From positions 1-64,000 of the forward strand of contig JARRCM010000001.1 in NCBI GenBank assembly GCA_029982205.1: a stretch of DNA of 64,000 nt, written 5' to 3'. The DNA is from Thermosediminibacterales bacterium. GTDB lineage: Bacteria; Bacillota; Thermosediminibacteria; Koleobacterales; JARRCM01. Position 1 is the first letter of the stretch; every line of letters starts with the position of its first letter. Both the position numbers and the translations under genes were made by a program. Below are positions 15,985 to 24,599 of this stretch, in pieces. The notes below the pieces were generated by a model, which was not told the origin of the DNA, did no database searches, and was given only the letters and a program-made list of their open reading frames with translations.

Positions 15985-16479
15985 ATGAAACTAAAAGGTA
16001 AAGCACTAAAATATGGAGACAATATCGACACAGATGTAATAATACCGGGTAAATATACCAAGACGTTAAACATGAAAGAATTAGCAGATCATGTAATGGA
16101 AGACCTGGACCCGGACTTTAAAAACAAATTACAAAATGGAGATTTTCTAGTTGCCGGTCATAATTTCGGATGCGGCTCATCCAGGGAACAAGCTCCTCTT
16201 GCTTTGAAACATGCGGGGGTTAGCTGTATAATAGCAGAATCTTTTGCCAGGATCTTTTACAGAAATGCAATAAATATAGGTCTACCATTAATTGAGTGTA
16301 AAATTGATGAAATTAAAAATGGGGATATCCTTGAATATGTTGTAGGCTCAAGCAAATTGCATAATTTAACAACTCAGAAAATTATCGAGGTAAAACCCTT
16401 GCCTCAGATAATGACAAGTATTTTAAAGGAAGGAGGATTGGTAAACTATCTAAAGAAATACGGCTGCTACAAACTGTGA
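15985..16479 (+). CDS. Aconitase-family hydratase small subunit (LeuD/DmdB-like)
   Basis: Product of 164 residues forming the swivelling domain of the two-subunit hydratase. DTDVIIPGKY near the N-terminus and NFGCGSSREQAP at about 60-71 are the substrate-binding signatures. It begins 9 bp after the large subunit behind GAGGTGA and must act in complex with it. Length fits the compact LeuD/DmdB class. Substrate side-chain specificity lies in the loop after the DTD motif (IIPGKYTKTLN), which I cannot decode with confidence. Confidence 0.88.
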   Translation: MKLKGKALKYGDNIDTDVIIPGKYTKTLNMKELADHVMEDLDPDFKNKLQNGDFLVAGHNFGCGSSREQAPLALKHAGVSCIIAESFARIFYRNAINIGLPLIECKIDEIKNGDILEYVVGSSKLHNLTTQKIIEVKPLPQIMTSILKEGGLVNYLKKYGCYKL

Positions 16480-16517
16480 GCTATAGCCATTAAATTTATC
16501 AAAAAGGAGGGAATTCA

Positions 16518-16637
16518 ATGAGCGCAATACCAACCGGAATATGGTTCATGTGGTCCTTAATTTTTGGTATGTCTATTGCAGCAATAATCATTGCTGTAGT
16601 TCTAAACAAAAAAGAAGGAGGGAAGATTAAATGGTAG
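16518..16637 (+). CDS. Small membrane peptide, symporter accessory subunit candidate
   Basis: An unlisted 39-residue reading frame starting at ATG behind a strong AAAAAGGAGG (7-8 nt spacing). It has one hydrophobic helix (about residues 8-29, rich in Ile, Ala and Val) and a basic tail NKKEGGKIKW. Its last codons contain the ribosome site (AGAAGGAGGG) of the symporter, and its stop overlaps the symporter start by 7 bp, implying translational coupling. Tiny single-helix partners encoded directly ahead of sodium:solute or sodium:neurotransmitter symporters are known; function here is inferred from that arrangement. Confidence 0.72.
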   Translation: MSAIPTGIWFMWSLIFGMSIAAIIIAVVLNKKEGGKIKW

Positions 16638-18067
16638 GATTGAATACTTTGGTCTTGATAATTTATTTGGCACTGACATTTTTGATAGCCGGTTGGGGTT
16701 TTAAAGTAACCAAAAGTTCAGAAGACTATTGGGTAGCCGGCAGGTCTTTGGGGGTAATAGTCAGTGTTGGTACTTATTTTGCTACACTTGTAAGTTCATG
16801 GTCAGTACTAGGTGCAACAGGATATTTCTATAATATGGGATGGGCTGGCTATTGGCAATTCGGCGGCACTATTTTAACATCTGTTTTTGCAGCTGTTTGG
16901 TTTGGAGCTAAACTTAGAAGCACGGGATATGTTAGCCTTCCTGATATTTTAGCAGCAAGGTATTACAGCAATACTGTTAGGGTCTTAACTGGTGCTTTAA
17001 TATTGGTAGCTTGTATAATGTTTTTAACAGTTCAAGCCCTTGGTGCAGGAGTAATACTTAATCAAATAACAGGAATATCGCAAAACGTAGGTATTGTAAT
17101 AGGGGTTGTAATATTTTTGATATTCACAGTGACCGGAGGAATGCACTCTGTTGCATGGACAGACTTTGCACAAGCAATAATAATCCTGGCCGGAGTTTTG
17201 GGAGCAGTTATTATAGGATTGAATAAAATTGGCGGATTTGGTGCCATGCATCTTGAACTTGCGGCCAAACACCCAGTATGGCTTGATCCTTATGCAGGAG
17301 GAAAAATGGGCCTTTTAATGATAATAAACTGGTTTGTAATATGGGGTGTAGGAAATCTTGGAACTCCCCAATTTATGAGCAGATTCTTGGCTTGTAAAGA
17401 CATAAAAGTTGTTAGGTTAAGTCAGGGTATCACAGCTTTCTGTTTTGCAGCTTTTTATTTTCTTATCGGAATAATGGGAGGATTAGCCAAAATTTATTAC
17501 CCTGGAATAAAAGATTCTTCGATGGTAGGCCCAACTTTTGTAACCGGAATGCTACCTCCGGTTATCGCGGCTATAATCATGAGCGCATTAATGGCTGCAG
17601 CCATGTCAACAGCAAGTTCAGTTCTTCTTGTTGCAGCAACAACTTTTGCCAGGGACTTTTACCAGTGTGCTTTTAAAAAGGAAGTATCGGACAAACAACT
17701 GGTATTTATGTCCAGGCTTATAACTGTTATCATTTCAATTGCTGCACTGTTCTTTGCATTAATGAAAATATCAACAATATTCTGGCTGCAGCCAAACATG
17801 GTAGCAACAATGGGTGCTTCTATTGGAACAGCATTGGTTGCTGGTTTTGCCTGGAAGAGAGCAAATAAGGAAGGAGCTATTGCCAGCATTTCAGCAGGTA
17901 TAATTGTTACAACTTTATGGTTTGCTTTAAAATTACAGGGCACGACCGGATTACATCCTGTAATACCCGGTACCCTCGCTGCTATCATATTTATGATAGT
18001 AGTGAGCCTGCTAACACAAAAACCACCAGAAGAAGTTATTAACGAATTCTTTCCTGAAAAAGTATAA
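16631..18067 (+). CDS. Sodium:solute symporter (SSS family)
   Basis: Product of 478 residues with about 13 hydrophobic segments. SSS signatures include SSEDYWVAGRSLG near residue 30, GGMHSVAWTDFAQA near 155 and the SAAMSTASS-like stretch AAAMSTASSVLL near 320. It should import an organic solute with sodium and is the only transporter in the island, so it probably brings in the pathway substrate or an acid derived from it. It overlaps the preceding small peptide gene. Family members carry acetate, proline, pantothenate, allantoin-like ureides and sugars; the substrate is unassigned. Confidence 0.93.
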   Translation: MVGLNTLVLIIYLALTFLIAGWGFKVTKSSEDYWVAGRSLGVIVSVGTYFATLVSSWSVLGATGYFYNMGWAGYWQFGGTILTSVFAAVWFGAKLRSTGYVSLPDILAARYYSNTVRVLTGALILVACIMFLTVQALGAGVILNQITGISQNVGIVIGVVIFLIFTVTGGMHSVAWTDFAQAIIILAGVLGAVIIGLNKIGGFGAMHLELAAKHPVWLDPYAGGKMGLLMIINWFVIWGVGNLGTPQFMSRFLACKDIKVVRLSQGITAFCFAAFYFLIGIMGGLAKIYYPGIKDSSMVGPTFVTGMLPPVIAAIIMSALMAAAMSTASSVLLVAATTFARDFYQCAFKKEVSDKQLVFMSRLITVIISIAALFFALMKISTIFWLQPNMVATMGASIGTALVAGFAWKRANKEGAIASISAGIIVTTLWFALKLQGTTGLHPVIPGTLAAIIFMIVVSLLTQKPPEEVINEFFPEKV

Positions 18068-18113
18068 ACAAAATACAAACCGGGTAACAATTTAATAACA
18101 AATTAAACTGGAA

Positions 18114-18155
18114 AAAAGGATATGGCTATGTACTTCATTATAGCCATATCCTTTT
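18114..18155. terminator. Strong hairpin between symporter and amidase genes
   Basis: Perfect 16-bp inverted repeat AAAAGGATATGGCTAT / ATAGCCATATCCTTTT with a 10-nt loop, 46 nt after the symporter stop. The T tract on the plus strand is only four bases and belongs to the stem, so it may be a partial terminator or RNA-stabilising element rather than a full stop. Confidence 0.6.
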
Positions 18156-18177
18156 AAAAAATAAAGGGGGAATAAAC

Positions 18178-18888
18178 ATTACACCGAAAAGGATTTGGGA
18201 TGATTTGTTAACTAATACTGATAAAGAAGTTATTAAAAGAGGCGGATACGGTAAAAGCAGGGGATTAGGAAATAAACCTGCAGTTATTGTAATAGATGTT
18301 CAATATAATTACTCTGGCGAAGACAAACCCATACTCGAACAGATAGAAAAATGGCCTTCCGGATGTGGTGAACAAGCGTGGCGAGCGGTTAATAAAACAG
18401 AAATACTTTTAAAAAAAACCAGAAAAATTGGAGTTCCTATAATATATACAAGAAATGTTCAAAAGTCCATCGATTTTGATTGTTTCAGCAATAAGACAAA
18501 CCGTGACCAGTCTAAGTATCTTGATGGTCATTTTGGAACAAAGATTGTTGATATCATAGCACCAGAAAAAGGTGACCTTGTTATAGACAAGGCATATCCT
18601 AGTGCTTTTTTTGGTACTCCTTTAATTAGCTGGCTGATCAAACTGGGTGTAGATACATTGCTTGTAGTAGGAGGCACAACCAGTGGGTGTGTAAGAGCTA
18701 CTGTAATCGATGCTGTTTCTAGAAATTATAACGTTGCCGTTATTGAGAACTGCGTATTTGACAGAATTCAACTGTCGCATAAGGCAGGATTGTTTGATAT
18801 ATGGATGAAATATGCTGATGTTATTAATCTCGATGAAGCATTGGATTACTTAAGTAATTTAAAAAACAACAAAATGTTTTTGTTATAA
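18178..18888 (+). CDS. Isochorismatase-family amidase (half-amidase / N-carbamoyl amidase-like), ATT start proposed
   Basis: Product of 236 residues if read from ATT at 18178. The catalytic triad of cysteine-dependent amidases of this family is visible: Asp40 (VIDVQYN), Lys138 (VIDKAYPSAFFG) and Cys171 (GGTTSGCVRATVIDA). The closest broad group is the N-carbamoylsarcosine amidase / maleamate amidase-like branch. Start: AAAGGGGG lies 7 nt before ATT, and the resulting N-terminus (KRIWDDLLTNTDKEVIKRGGYG) matches the RIWD-x-FLT-x-x-DK-x-GYG opening I know from this branch; the next start, TTG at 18205, would remove part of it. In the island it would release ammonia from the ring-opened half-amide. 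Confidence 0.8.
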   Translation: MTPKRIWDDLLTNTDKEVIKRGGYGKSRGLGNKPAVIVIDVQYNYSGEDKPILEQIEKWPSGCGEQAWRAVNKTEILLKKTRKIGVPIIYTRNVQKSIDFDCFSNKTNRDQSKYLDGHFGTKIVDIIAPEKGDLVIDKAYPSAFFGTPLISWLIKLGVDTLLVVGGTTSGCVRATVIDAVSRNYNVAVIENCVFDRIQLSHKAGLFDIWMKYADVINLDEALDYLSNLKNNKMFLL

Positions 18889-18900
18889 AAACAAAAGATC

Positions 18901-18926
18901 AAACCCCTTTTATAAAAGGGGTTTTT
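18901..18926. terminator. Bidirectional terminator between amidase and argH
   Basis: AAACCCCTTTT / AAAAGGGGTTT with T-runs on both strands, serving the plus-strand island and the minus-strand arginine operon. The argH stop codon lies in its loop region. Confidence 0.88.
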
Positions 18927-20304
18927 GTTTAGATATAATGTTTTCCTTTGCCCGGGAAATATTTTTTCTTACGTTTTCAAAAGACGTACCGCCGCAAGAA
19001 TTTCTAGATTCTACACATTTTTTTATAGATATCTCATTGTATATATCTTCTTCAATAAGCGGTGATAATGATTTAAACTCTTCGATAGTCAACTCAGACA
19101 GGCTTTTGTTTTTTTCGATACATTCTAAAACCATTTTACCCACTATTTCATGTGCCTTGCGGAAAGGAACTCCTTTTTTCACAAGATAGTCTGCAACATC
19201 TGTTGCGTTCGTAAACCCTTTTTCTGCAGCCTGCCTCATGTTTTCTGAGTTGACTTTAAGGGTTATAAGCATCGGTGATAATACAGCCAAACATGCCTTG
19301 ACCGTGTCCACAGTGTCAAAAAGCCTTTCCTTGTCTTCCTGCATGTCACTGTGATAAGCAAGAGGCAGGGATTTCATCACAGCAAGCAAGGCCATGAGAT
19401 TTCCGAAAACTCTACCGCTTTTACCCCTGACAAGTTCTGCTACATCTGGATTCTTCTTTTGAGGCATGATACTGCTGCCTGTAGCAAAACCATCATCAAT
19501 CTCTATAAAATTAAACTCGGCCGACGACCAGAGCACAAGTTCTTCGCCTAAACGGCTTAAATGGGTCATCAATATTGCCGCAGCAGAAAGAAACTCCATG
19601 ATAAAGTCCCTGTCGCTTACGGCGTCTATGCTGTTCTCATATATTGAAGAAAAGCCTAGAAGGCGAGCAGTCATTTTTCTATCAATAGGAAGACTGGTCC
19701 CTGCAAGGGCGCCGGCTCCCAAGGGCATCATATCGGTTCTTTTGTAACAATCGACCAACCTTCCGTAATCCCTTTCAAGCATGTAATAATAAGCCATGAT
19801 ATGGTGTGCAAAAGATATTGGCTGAGCTCTCTGTAGATGGGTATAACCGGGCATTATTGTTTCTACGTTTTTTTCAGCCAAACTTATGATTGCTTTTTGC
19901 AGGTCAACTATCAGTTCAAGAACACTATCGATTTCCTCTTTTAAATAAAGGTGCACATCAAGGGTAACCTGGTCGTTTCTGCTTCGAGCTGTATGAAGTT
20001 TGCCTCCAACTGGACCTATTTTTTCTATGAGGCGTTTTTCGATATTCATATGAATATCTTCCAGCTCATGCTTGAATTCAAACTTGCCTGTTTTTATCTC
20101 TTCCTGAATTTCATCAAGCCCTTTGATTATAAGTTCTGCCTCTTCTTCTGTTATAATACCTGTTTTAGCGAGCATTTTGGCATGTGCTACACTTCCCTCT
20201 ATATCCTGCCTGTAGAGCCGTTTATCAAAAGAAATTGACGGTGTGAAGTTTTCTACAAGTTTATGGGTGGATTTCTTAAATCTTCCACCCCACGGTTTTT
20301 CCAT
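18910..20304 (-). CDS. argH: Argininosuccinate lyase
   Basis: Product of 464 residues that splits argininosuccinate to arginine and fumarate, the last step of arginine synthesis. It shows the fumarase/aspartase superfamily signature [12 protein letters not shown] (around 280), and [11 protein letters not shown] at the start is characteristic of ArgH. The cytoplasmic enzyme is a homotetramer whose active sites combine three subunits. It is the last gene of the operon, 24 bp after argG, and its stop codon is inside the terminator hairpin. Confidence 0.97.
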   Translation of the reverse strand: MEKPWGGRFKKSTHKLVENFTPSISFDKRLYRQDIEGSVAHAKMLAKTGIITEEEAELIIKGLDEIQEEIKTGKFEFKHELEDIHMNIEKRLIEKIGPVGGKLHTARSRNDQVTLDVHLYLKEEIDSVLELIVDLQKAIISLAEKNVETIMPGYTHLQRAQPISFAHHIMAYYYMLERDYGRLVDCYKRTDMMPLGAGALAGTSLPIDRKMTARLLGFSSIYENSIDAVSDRDFIMEFLSAAAILMTHLSRLGEELVLWSSAEFNFIEIDDGFATGSSIMPQKKNPDVAELVRGKSGRVFGNLMALLAVMKSLPLAYHSDMQEDKERLFDTVDTVKACLAVLSPMLITLKVNSENMRQAAEKGFTNATDVADYLVKKGVPFRKAHEIVGKMVLECIEKNKSLSELTIEEFKSLSPLIEEDIYNEISIKKCVESRNSCGGTSFENVRKNISRAKENIISKQKPLL

Positions 20305-20328
20305 TTATAATACCCCCAAAATTTATGT

Positions 20329-21525
20329 TTAACTTTTTGCCTTTTTCACCATAGAGTAAACTTTTGTTGGAAGACCCCATAGAGTTATAAACCCTTCCGA
20401 GGCTTTATGGTCAAACTGGTCTCCTTCATCATAAGTTGCTAAATCAACATCATATAATGAATACGGTGATTTTCTTCCTACTACAACCGCGTTTCCTTTA
20501 TGAAGCCTTATTCTTACATCACCTGTTACAACTTCTTGAGTGCTGTCTATAAACGCATTTAAGGCTTCCATCAGCTGGGTAAACCACAAACCGTTATAGA
20601 TCATTTCAGAGTATTTTATATCAATAAGCTGTTTGAAATGAAGAGTTTCTTTTGGCAGTGTAAGGAATTCCAGGGCTTTATGAGCCTTTATCAATACTTC
20701 GGCCGCTGGGCATTCATAAACCTCCCTGGACTTAATACCTACCAGCCTGTTTTCCACATGATCGATTCTTCCAACACCGTGTTTCCCTGCAATTTTGTGT
20801 AATTCGGCAACCAGGTCAACGGGGCTTTTTTTAACACCATTAAGTTTGACAGGAACACCTTTTTCGAAACTTATCTCAATATACTCAGGCTCATCAGGAG
20901 CTTTGCTAGATGGTACGGTCCAGATGTAAGCCTCTTCGGGAGGTTCTACCCACGGATCTTCTAACACTCCACATTCAATACTTCTACCCCAAAGATTCTG
21001 GTCAATGCTGAATGGGTTGTCTTTATCTACGGGTACTGGAATGCCGTTTTCTTTTGCATAGTCTATCTCTTCATCCCTTGACATAGGCCATTCTCTCACA
21101 GGGGCAATTATTTTGAGTGAGGGATTAAGTGCAGTAACTGAGACATCAAACCTCACCTGATCATTGCCTTTACCTGTGCAGCCGTGAGCAACAGCATATG
21201 CGCCTTCTTTTTCAGCAACCTCCACCAAAAGTTTTGAGATCAACGGTCTTGATAGGGATGCTGACAGTGGATATACTCCTTCGTAGAGTGCATTCGCTTT
21301 TAAGGCCTTAAAAGCATAATTTTTCAGGAAATCTTCTTTTGCATCGACTATATAGGCTTTTGATGCCCCTACTTTTAAAGCCTTTTGTTTTATAAACTCC
21401 AGATCGCTTCCCTGACCAACATCAGCAGCAAGAGCTATAACTTCTACGCCGTATTTATCCTGCAGCCATCTTATCGCTACCGAAGTATCCAGTCCTCCTG
21501 AATAAGCCAAAACAACTTTACTCAT
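20329..21525 (-). CDS. argG: Argininosuccinate synthase
   Basis: Product of 398 residues, normal length. The ATP-pyrophosphatase loop [10 protein letters not shown] is at residues 7-16, and [12 protein letters not shown] near 115 is the citrulline/aspartate-binding region. It joins citrulline and aspartate with ATP. It is separated from carA by 57 bp and followed closely by argH, a usual pair. Confidence 0.97.
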   Translation of the reverse strand: MSKVVLAYSGGLDTSVAIRWLQDKYGVEVIALAADVGQGSDLEFIKQKALKVGASKAYIVDAKEDFLKNYAFKALKANALYEGVYPLSASLSRPLISKLLVEVAEKEGAYAVAHGCTGKGNDQVRFDVSVTALNPSLKIIAPVREWPMSRDEEIDYAKENGIPVPVDKDNPFSIDQNLWGRSIECGVLEDPWVEPPEEAYIWTVPSSKAPDEPEYIEISFEKGVPVKLNGVKKSPVDLVAELHKIAGKHGVGRIDHVENRLVGIKSREVYECPAAEVLIKAHKALEFLTLPKETLHFKQLIDIKYSEMIYNGLWFTQLMEALNAFIDSTQEVVTGDVRIRLHKGNAVVVGRKSPYSLYDVDLATYDEGDQFDHKASEGFITLWGLPTKVYSMVKKAKS

Positions 21526-21582
21526 AGTTTTTTACCATCTCCTTTTTGAATTTGTATTGTTTTCAAGCCAGTGCTTACCTTT

Positions 21583-22665
21583 TTAACTGGCTCTAGCAGA
21601 TTCTTTGTTCATTATCTTTAAAAACTCATAAAACATAAAGTTTGAATCATCAGGCCCTGGTGCGGCCTCAGGATGATACTGTAATGAAAAAACAGGTAAA
21701 AATTTATGTTTAATTCCTTCCACAGTGCCGTCATTAAGGTTGATATGTGTTATCTCAATATCTGTAGCTTTAATTGATTCTTCATCTACCGCATATCCAT
21801 GGTTTTGGGAGGTAATATAAACCCTGTTTGACTCTAAATCCAACACCGGATGGTTGGCCCCGCGATGACCGAATTTCAGCTTATAAGTGTCTGCACCTAA
21901 AGCCAAGGCCAAAATCTGATGCCCTAAACATATTCCAAAAATAGGCTTTCGGCCAATCAGGATTTTTACAGTATTGATTACCTCCTTAGCATCTTTCGGA
22001 TCCCCTGGGCCGTTGGAAATCAATACCCCATCAGGGTTTAGTTTAAGTATTTTTTCTGCTGTAATTTTTGGCGGTACTACTATCACTTCACAACCAAGTT
22101 TTGACAAAGAACGAATAATATTTTGTTTTACTCCCAAGTCTATTAATACTACTCTCGGGCCATTCCCTTTAACTTTATAAATGTTTTTTGTGGATACTTC
22201 AAATATCAGGTTTTTCATATCTAGGGGTTTTTTTAAGTTTTGTAAAATCGTTTCCATATCATTTTTTTTATGAGTTATTATGCCTTTCATGGCTCCATTA
22301 GTTCTCAAATGGCGTGTTAGGGCACGTGTATCTATCCCCTGGATGCCAACAATCCTGTTTTCATACATATATTCTTCTAAAGTCTTCTTGCATCGCCAGT
22401 TACTTGGAAACTCGCAAAGTTCTCTTATCACAAACCCTTTTACATGAGGTTTAAAAGATTCTTCATCTTCAGAGTTTATGCCGTAATTTCCAATCAAAGG
22501 ATATGTCATTACAACTATCTGGCCTGCATAAGAGGGGTCTGTAAGAATCTCCTGATATCCTGTCATGCTTGTGTTAAACACAACTTCTCCGGCTGTTTGC
22601 TCCTGCCACCCAAAAAGTGCTCCATTAAACACCTTTCCATCTTGAAGGACCAACACACCCTCCAT
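21583..22665 (-). CDS. carA: Carbamoyl-phosphate synthase small (glutaminase) subunit
   Basis: Product of 360 residues. N-terminal CarA domain (about 1-150), then a class I glutamine amidotransferase with the nucleophile in GICLGHQ (near 248) and the His/Glu of QYHPEAAPG (near 332). It feeds ammonia to the large synthetase subunit CarB, which is not adjacent and not in the window. Its place between argF and argG suggests that this copy serves arginine synthesis. Confidence 0.96.
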   Translation of the reverse strand: MEGVLVLQDGKVFNGALFGWQEQTAGEVVFNTSMTGYQEILTDPSYAGQIVVMTYPLIGNYGINSEDEESFKPHVKGFVIRELCEFPSNWRCKKTLEEYMYENRIVGIQGIDTRALTRHLRTNGAMKGIITHKKNDMETILQNLKKPLDMKNLIFEVSTKNIYKVKGNGPRVVLIDLGVKQNIIRSLSKLGCEVIVVPPKITAEKILKLNPDGVLISNGPGDPKDAKEVINTVKILIGRKPIFGICLGHQILALALGADTYKLKFGHRGANHPVLDLESNRVYITSQNHGYAVDEESIKATDIEITHINLNDGTVEGIKHKFLPVFSLQYHPEAAPGPDDSNFMFYEFLKIMNKESARAS

Positions 22666-22724
22666 TTTATCACTCCCTTTTTTATGCCGCGCCTGAGCAG
22701 TCTCTTCTATAGTTTCTTATACAA

Positions 22725-23678
22725 TTACATTACAAGGGTTAAAATTGCTTTTTGAGTATGCAAACGGTTTTCTGCTTCATCAAACACAACTGACTGCGGG
22801 CCATCCATAACCTCGTCGGTGATCTCTTCTCCTCGATGTGCAGGCAGGCAGTGCATCACAATAGCATTTTGTTTGGCTTTTTTAAGTAAAGCCTTATTTA
22901 TTTGATAACCCTGAAATGCCTTGATCCTTTTCTCTCTTTCTGCTTCCTGCCCCATACTTGCCCATACATCCGTGTATAAAACATCAGCATCTTTTACAGC
23001 CTCTTCAATATCATTAGTAATTAGGATGCTGCTTCCAGTAATCTCTGCGTCTTTTTTTGCGCTTATAAAAATGTCCTCTTTCGGTTCATAACCTTTAGGA
23101 GAAGCTATTGCGATATTCATGCCTACCTTAGCACAGCCGTACATCAAAGAATGAGCCATGTTGTTGCCGTCTCCAATATATGCCAATTTCAAACCGCTGA
23201 GTCTGCCTTTTTTCTCATATATTGTGAAAAGGTCAGCCAGAACCTGACATGGGTGGGTAAGGTCAGTAAGACCATTTATCACCGGGATATCGGCATATTC
23301 AGCAAGGACTAAAACGTCTTCGTGGTCATAAGTTCTAATCATTATTGCATCAAGGTATCTTGAAAGTACTTTTGCAGTGTCTGCTATTGTTTCGCCTCGG
23401 TTAAGCTGAAGGTCATTTTTGTTCAAGAACAGGCCATAGCCGCCCAGCTGCCAGATAGCAACTTCGAAAGAAATCCTTGTTCTTGTTGAAGCTTTATGGA
23501 ATATCATCCCAAGGGTTTTGCCCTTTAAGGGCTGGTAAACTTCTCCTTTTTTTGCTTTTTCTTTAAGAAACTCTGTCGTCTTGAGGATATGGAACACTTC
23601 TTTGGATGATAAATCATGTATCGTTATAATGTCTTTTCCTTTCATATCAATTTTTTGAAAAACTACATCTTCAGCCAT
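22725..23678 (-). CDS. argF: Ornithine carbamoyltransferase
   Basis: Product of 317 residues. Carbamoyl-phosphate motif STRTR (near 56), DLTHPCQ for the second substrate and HCLPAHRGEE with the ornithine-site Cys (near 270) are all present, marking the anabolic enzyme rather than aspartate carbamoyltransferase. The ATG at 23678 sits 7 nt behind AGAGGAGG; a TTG six codons upstream would place that site inside the gene. It forms citrulline from ornithine and carbamoyl phosphate, the product of the carA-encoded complex next to it. Confidence 0.96.
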   Translation of the reverse strand: MAEDVVFQKIDMKGKDIITIHDLSSKEVFHILKTTEFLKEKAKKGEVYQPLKGKTLGMIFHKASTRTRISFEVAIWQLGGYGLFLNKNDLQLNRGETIADTAKVLSRYLDAIMIRTYDHEDVLVLAEYADIPVINGLTDLTHPCQVLADLFTIYEKKGRLSGLKLAYIGDGNNMAHSLMYGCAKVGMNIAIASPKGYEPKEDIFISAKKDAEITGSSILITNDIEEAVKDADVLYTDVWASMGQEAEREKRIKAFQGYQINKALLKKAKQNAIVMHCLPAHRGEEITDEVMDGPQSVVFDEAENRLHTQKAILTLVM

Positions 23679-23705
23679 TTGCCGGCCTCCTCTCAATAAA
23701 ACTTC

Positions 23706-24581
23706 TCACTCAATAACCATAGTTCCAATTCCTTTATCTGTAAATATCTCCAGCAAAAGAGAATGTGGTATTCTGCCATCAATGATATGTGTTCTTCGAA
23801 CACCTTGTTTTATGGATTTTATACAAGCTTCTACTTTTGGTATCATCCCTCCTGATATACCGCCGTTTTTGATTTTTTCCAGCGCATCTTTCACGGTTAA
23901 GACAGAAAGTAGTGAATCAGGGTTGTTGTAATCCTCAAGAATCCCTTCCACATCTGTTAAAAACACCAGTTTTTCAGCTTTGAGAGCAATTGCCAATTCC
24001 TGTGCCATGTGGTCTGCATTTATGTTATAGGTTTCTCCATCTTCACCCATGGCGATAGACGCAATTACAGGGATACATCCATCGTCAAAAAGAGTTTTTA
24101 ACAACTGGGGATTAACCTCACATATTTCTCCTACAAACCCCAAATCAGTTGGCTCTGACATATCATTGGTTAAAACCATCTTTTTTGCTTTTGCTAAATT
24201 ACCATCTTTACCGGTTATTCCAACAGCTTTGCCTCCGTTTTTATTTATGAGAGCTACTATTTCTTTATTTATTTTCCCTGCCAAAACCATTTCAGCAATT
24301 TCCATAGTCTCTTTGTCAGTTACCCTCAAACCATTTATAAACTTTGAATGTTTTCCTACCTTTTTAAGTATTGAAGATATTTCAGGCCCTCCGCCATGAA
24401 CCAGGACCACGTTAATACCCACGTATCGCATAAGCAAAAGGTCTTTTATCACTTTTTCTTTAAGTTCACAGTTGAGCATGGCGCTTCCACCATATTTTAT
24501 AACGACAGTTTTACCATAAAAATTTCTAATATAAGGCAATGTCTCAATCAAAATATCTGCTTTTTTAATAGCACCATTCAT
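23706..24581 (-). CDS. argB: Acetylglutamate kinase
   Basis: Product of 291 residues of the amino-acid kinase family. KYGGSAM near residue 24 and VHGGGPEIS near 61 bind the phosphates and acetylglutamate. It phosphorylates N-acetylglutamate, usually the arginine-feedback step in organisms with a cyclic pathway; the presence of argJ in the operon fits that design. The usual argD is absent between this gene and argF. Confidence 0.96.
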   Translation of the reverse strand: MNGAIKKADILIETLPYIRNFYGKTVVIKYGGSAMLNCELKEKVIKDLLLMRYVGINVVLVHGGGPEISSILKKVGKHSKFINGLRVTDKETMEIAEMVLAGKINKEIVALINKNGGKAVGITGKDGNLAKAKKMVLTNDMSEPTDLGFVGEICEVNPQLLKTLFDDGCIPVIASIAMGEDGETYNINADHMAQELAIALKAEKLVFLTDVEGILEDYNNPDSLLSVLTVKDALEKIKNGGISGGMIPKVEACIKSIKQGVRRTHIIDGRIPHSLLLEIFTDKGIGTMVIE

Positions 24582-24599
24582 ATATACTTCTCCTTCCCC

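Noticed and set aside
14767..16479. Leucine biosynthesis LeuC/LeuD
   Set aside because: No leuA or leuB is nearby, both subunits are of the compact class, and the operon holds a C-C lyase, regulator, transporter and amidase, so a catabolic hydratase is favoured. The alternative cannot be excluded without trees.
11605..18888. Thymine/dihydropyrimidine or creatinine degradation
   Set aside because: The amidohydrolase and amidase alone would fit a ureide path, and a hydroxyisobutyrate dehydrogenase is nearby, but the hydratase and lyase have no place in those routes and no aminotransferase or sarcosine gene is linked.
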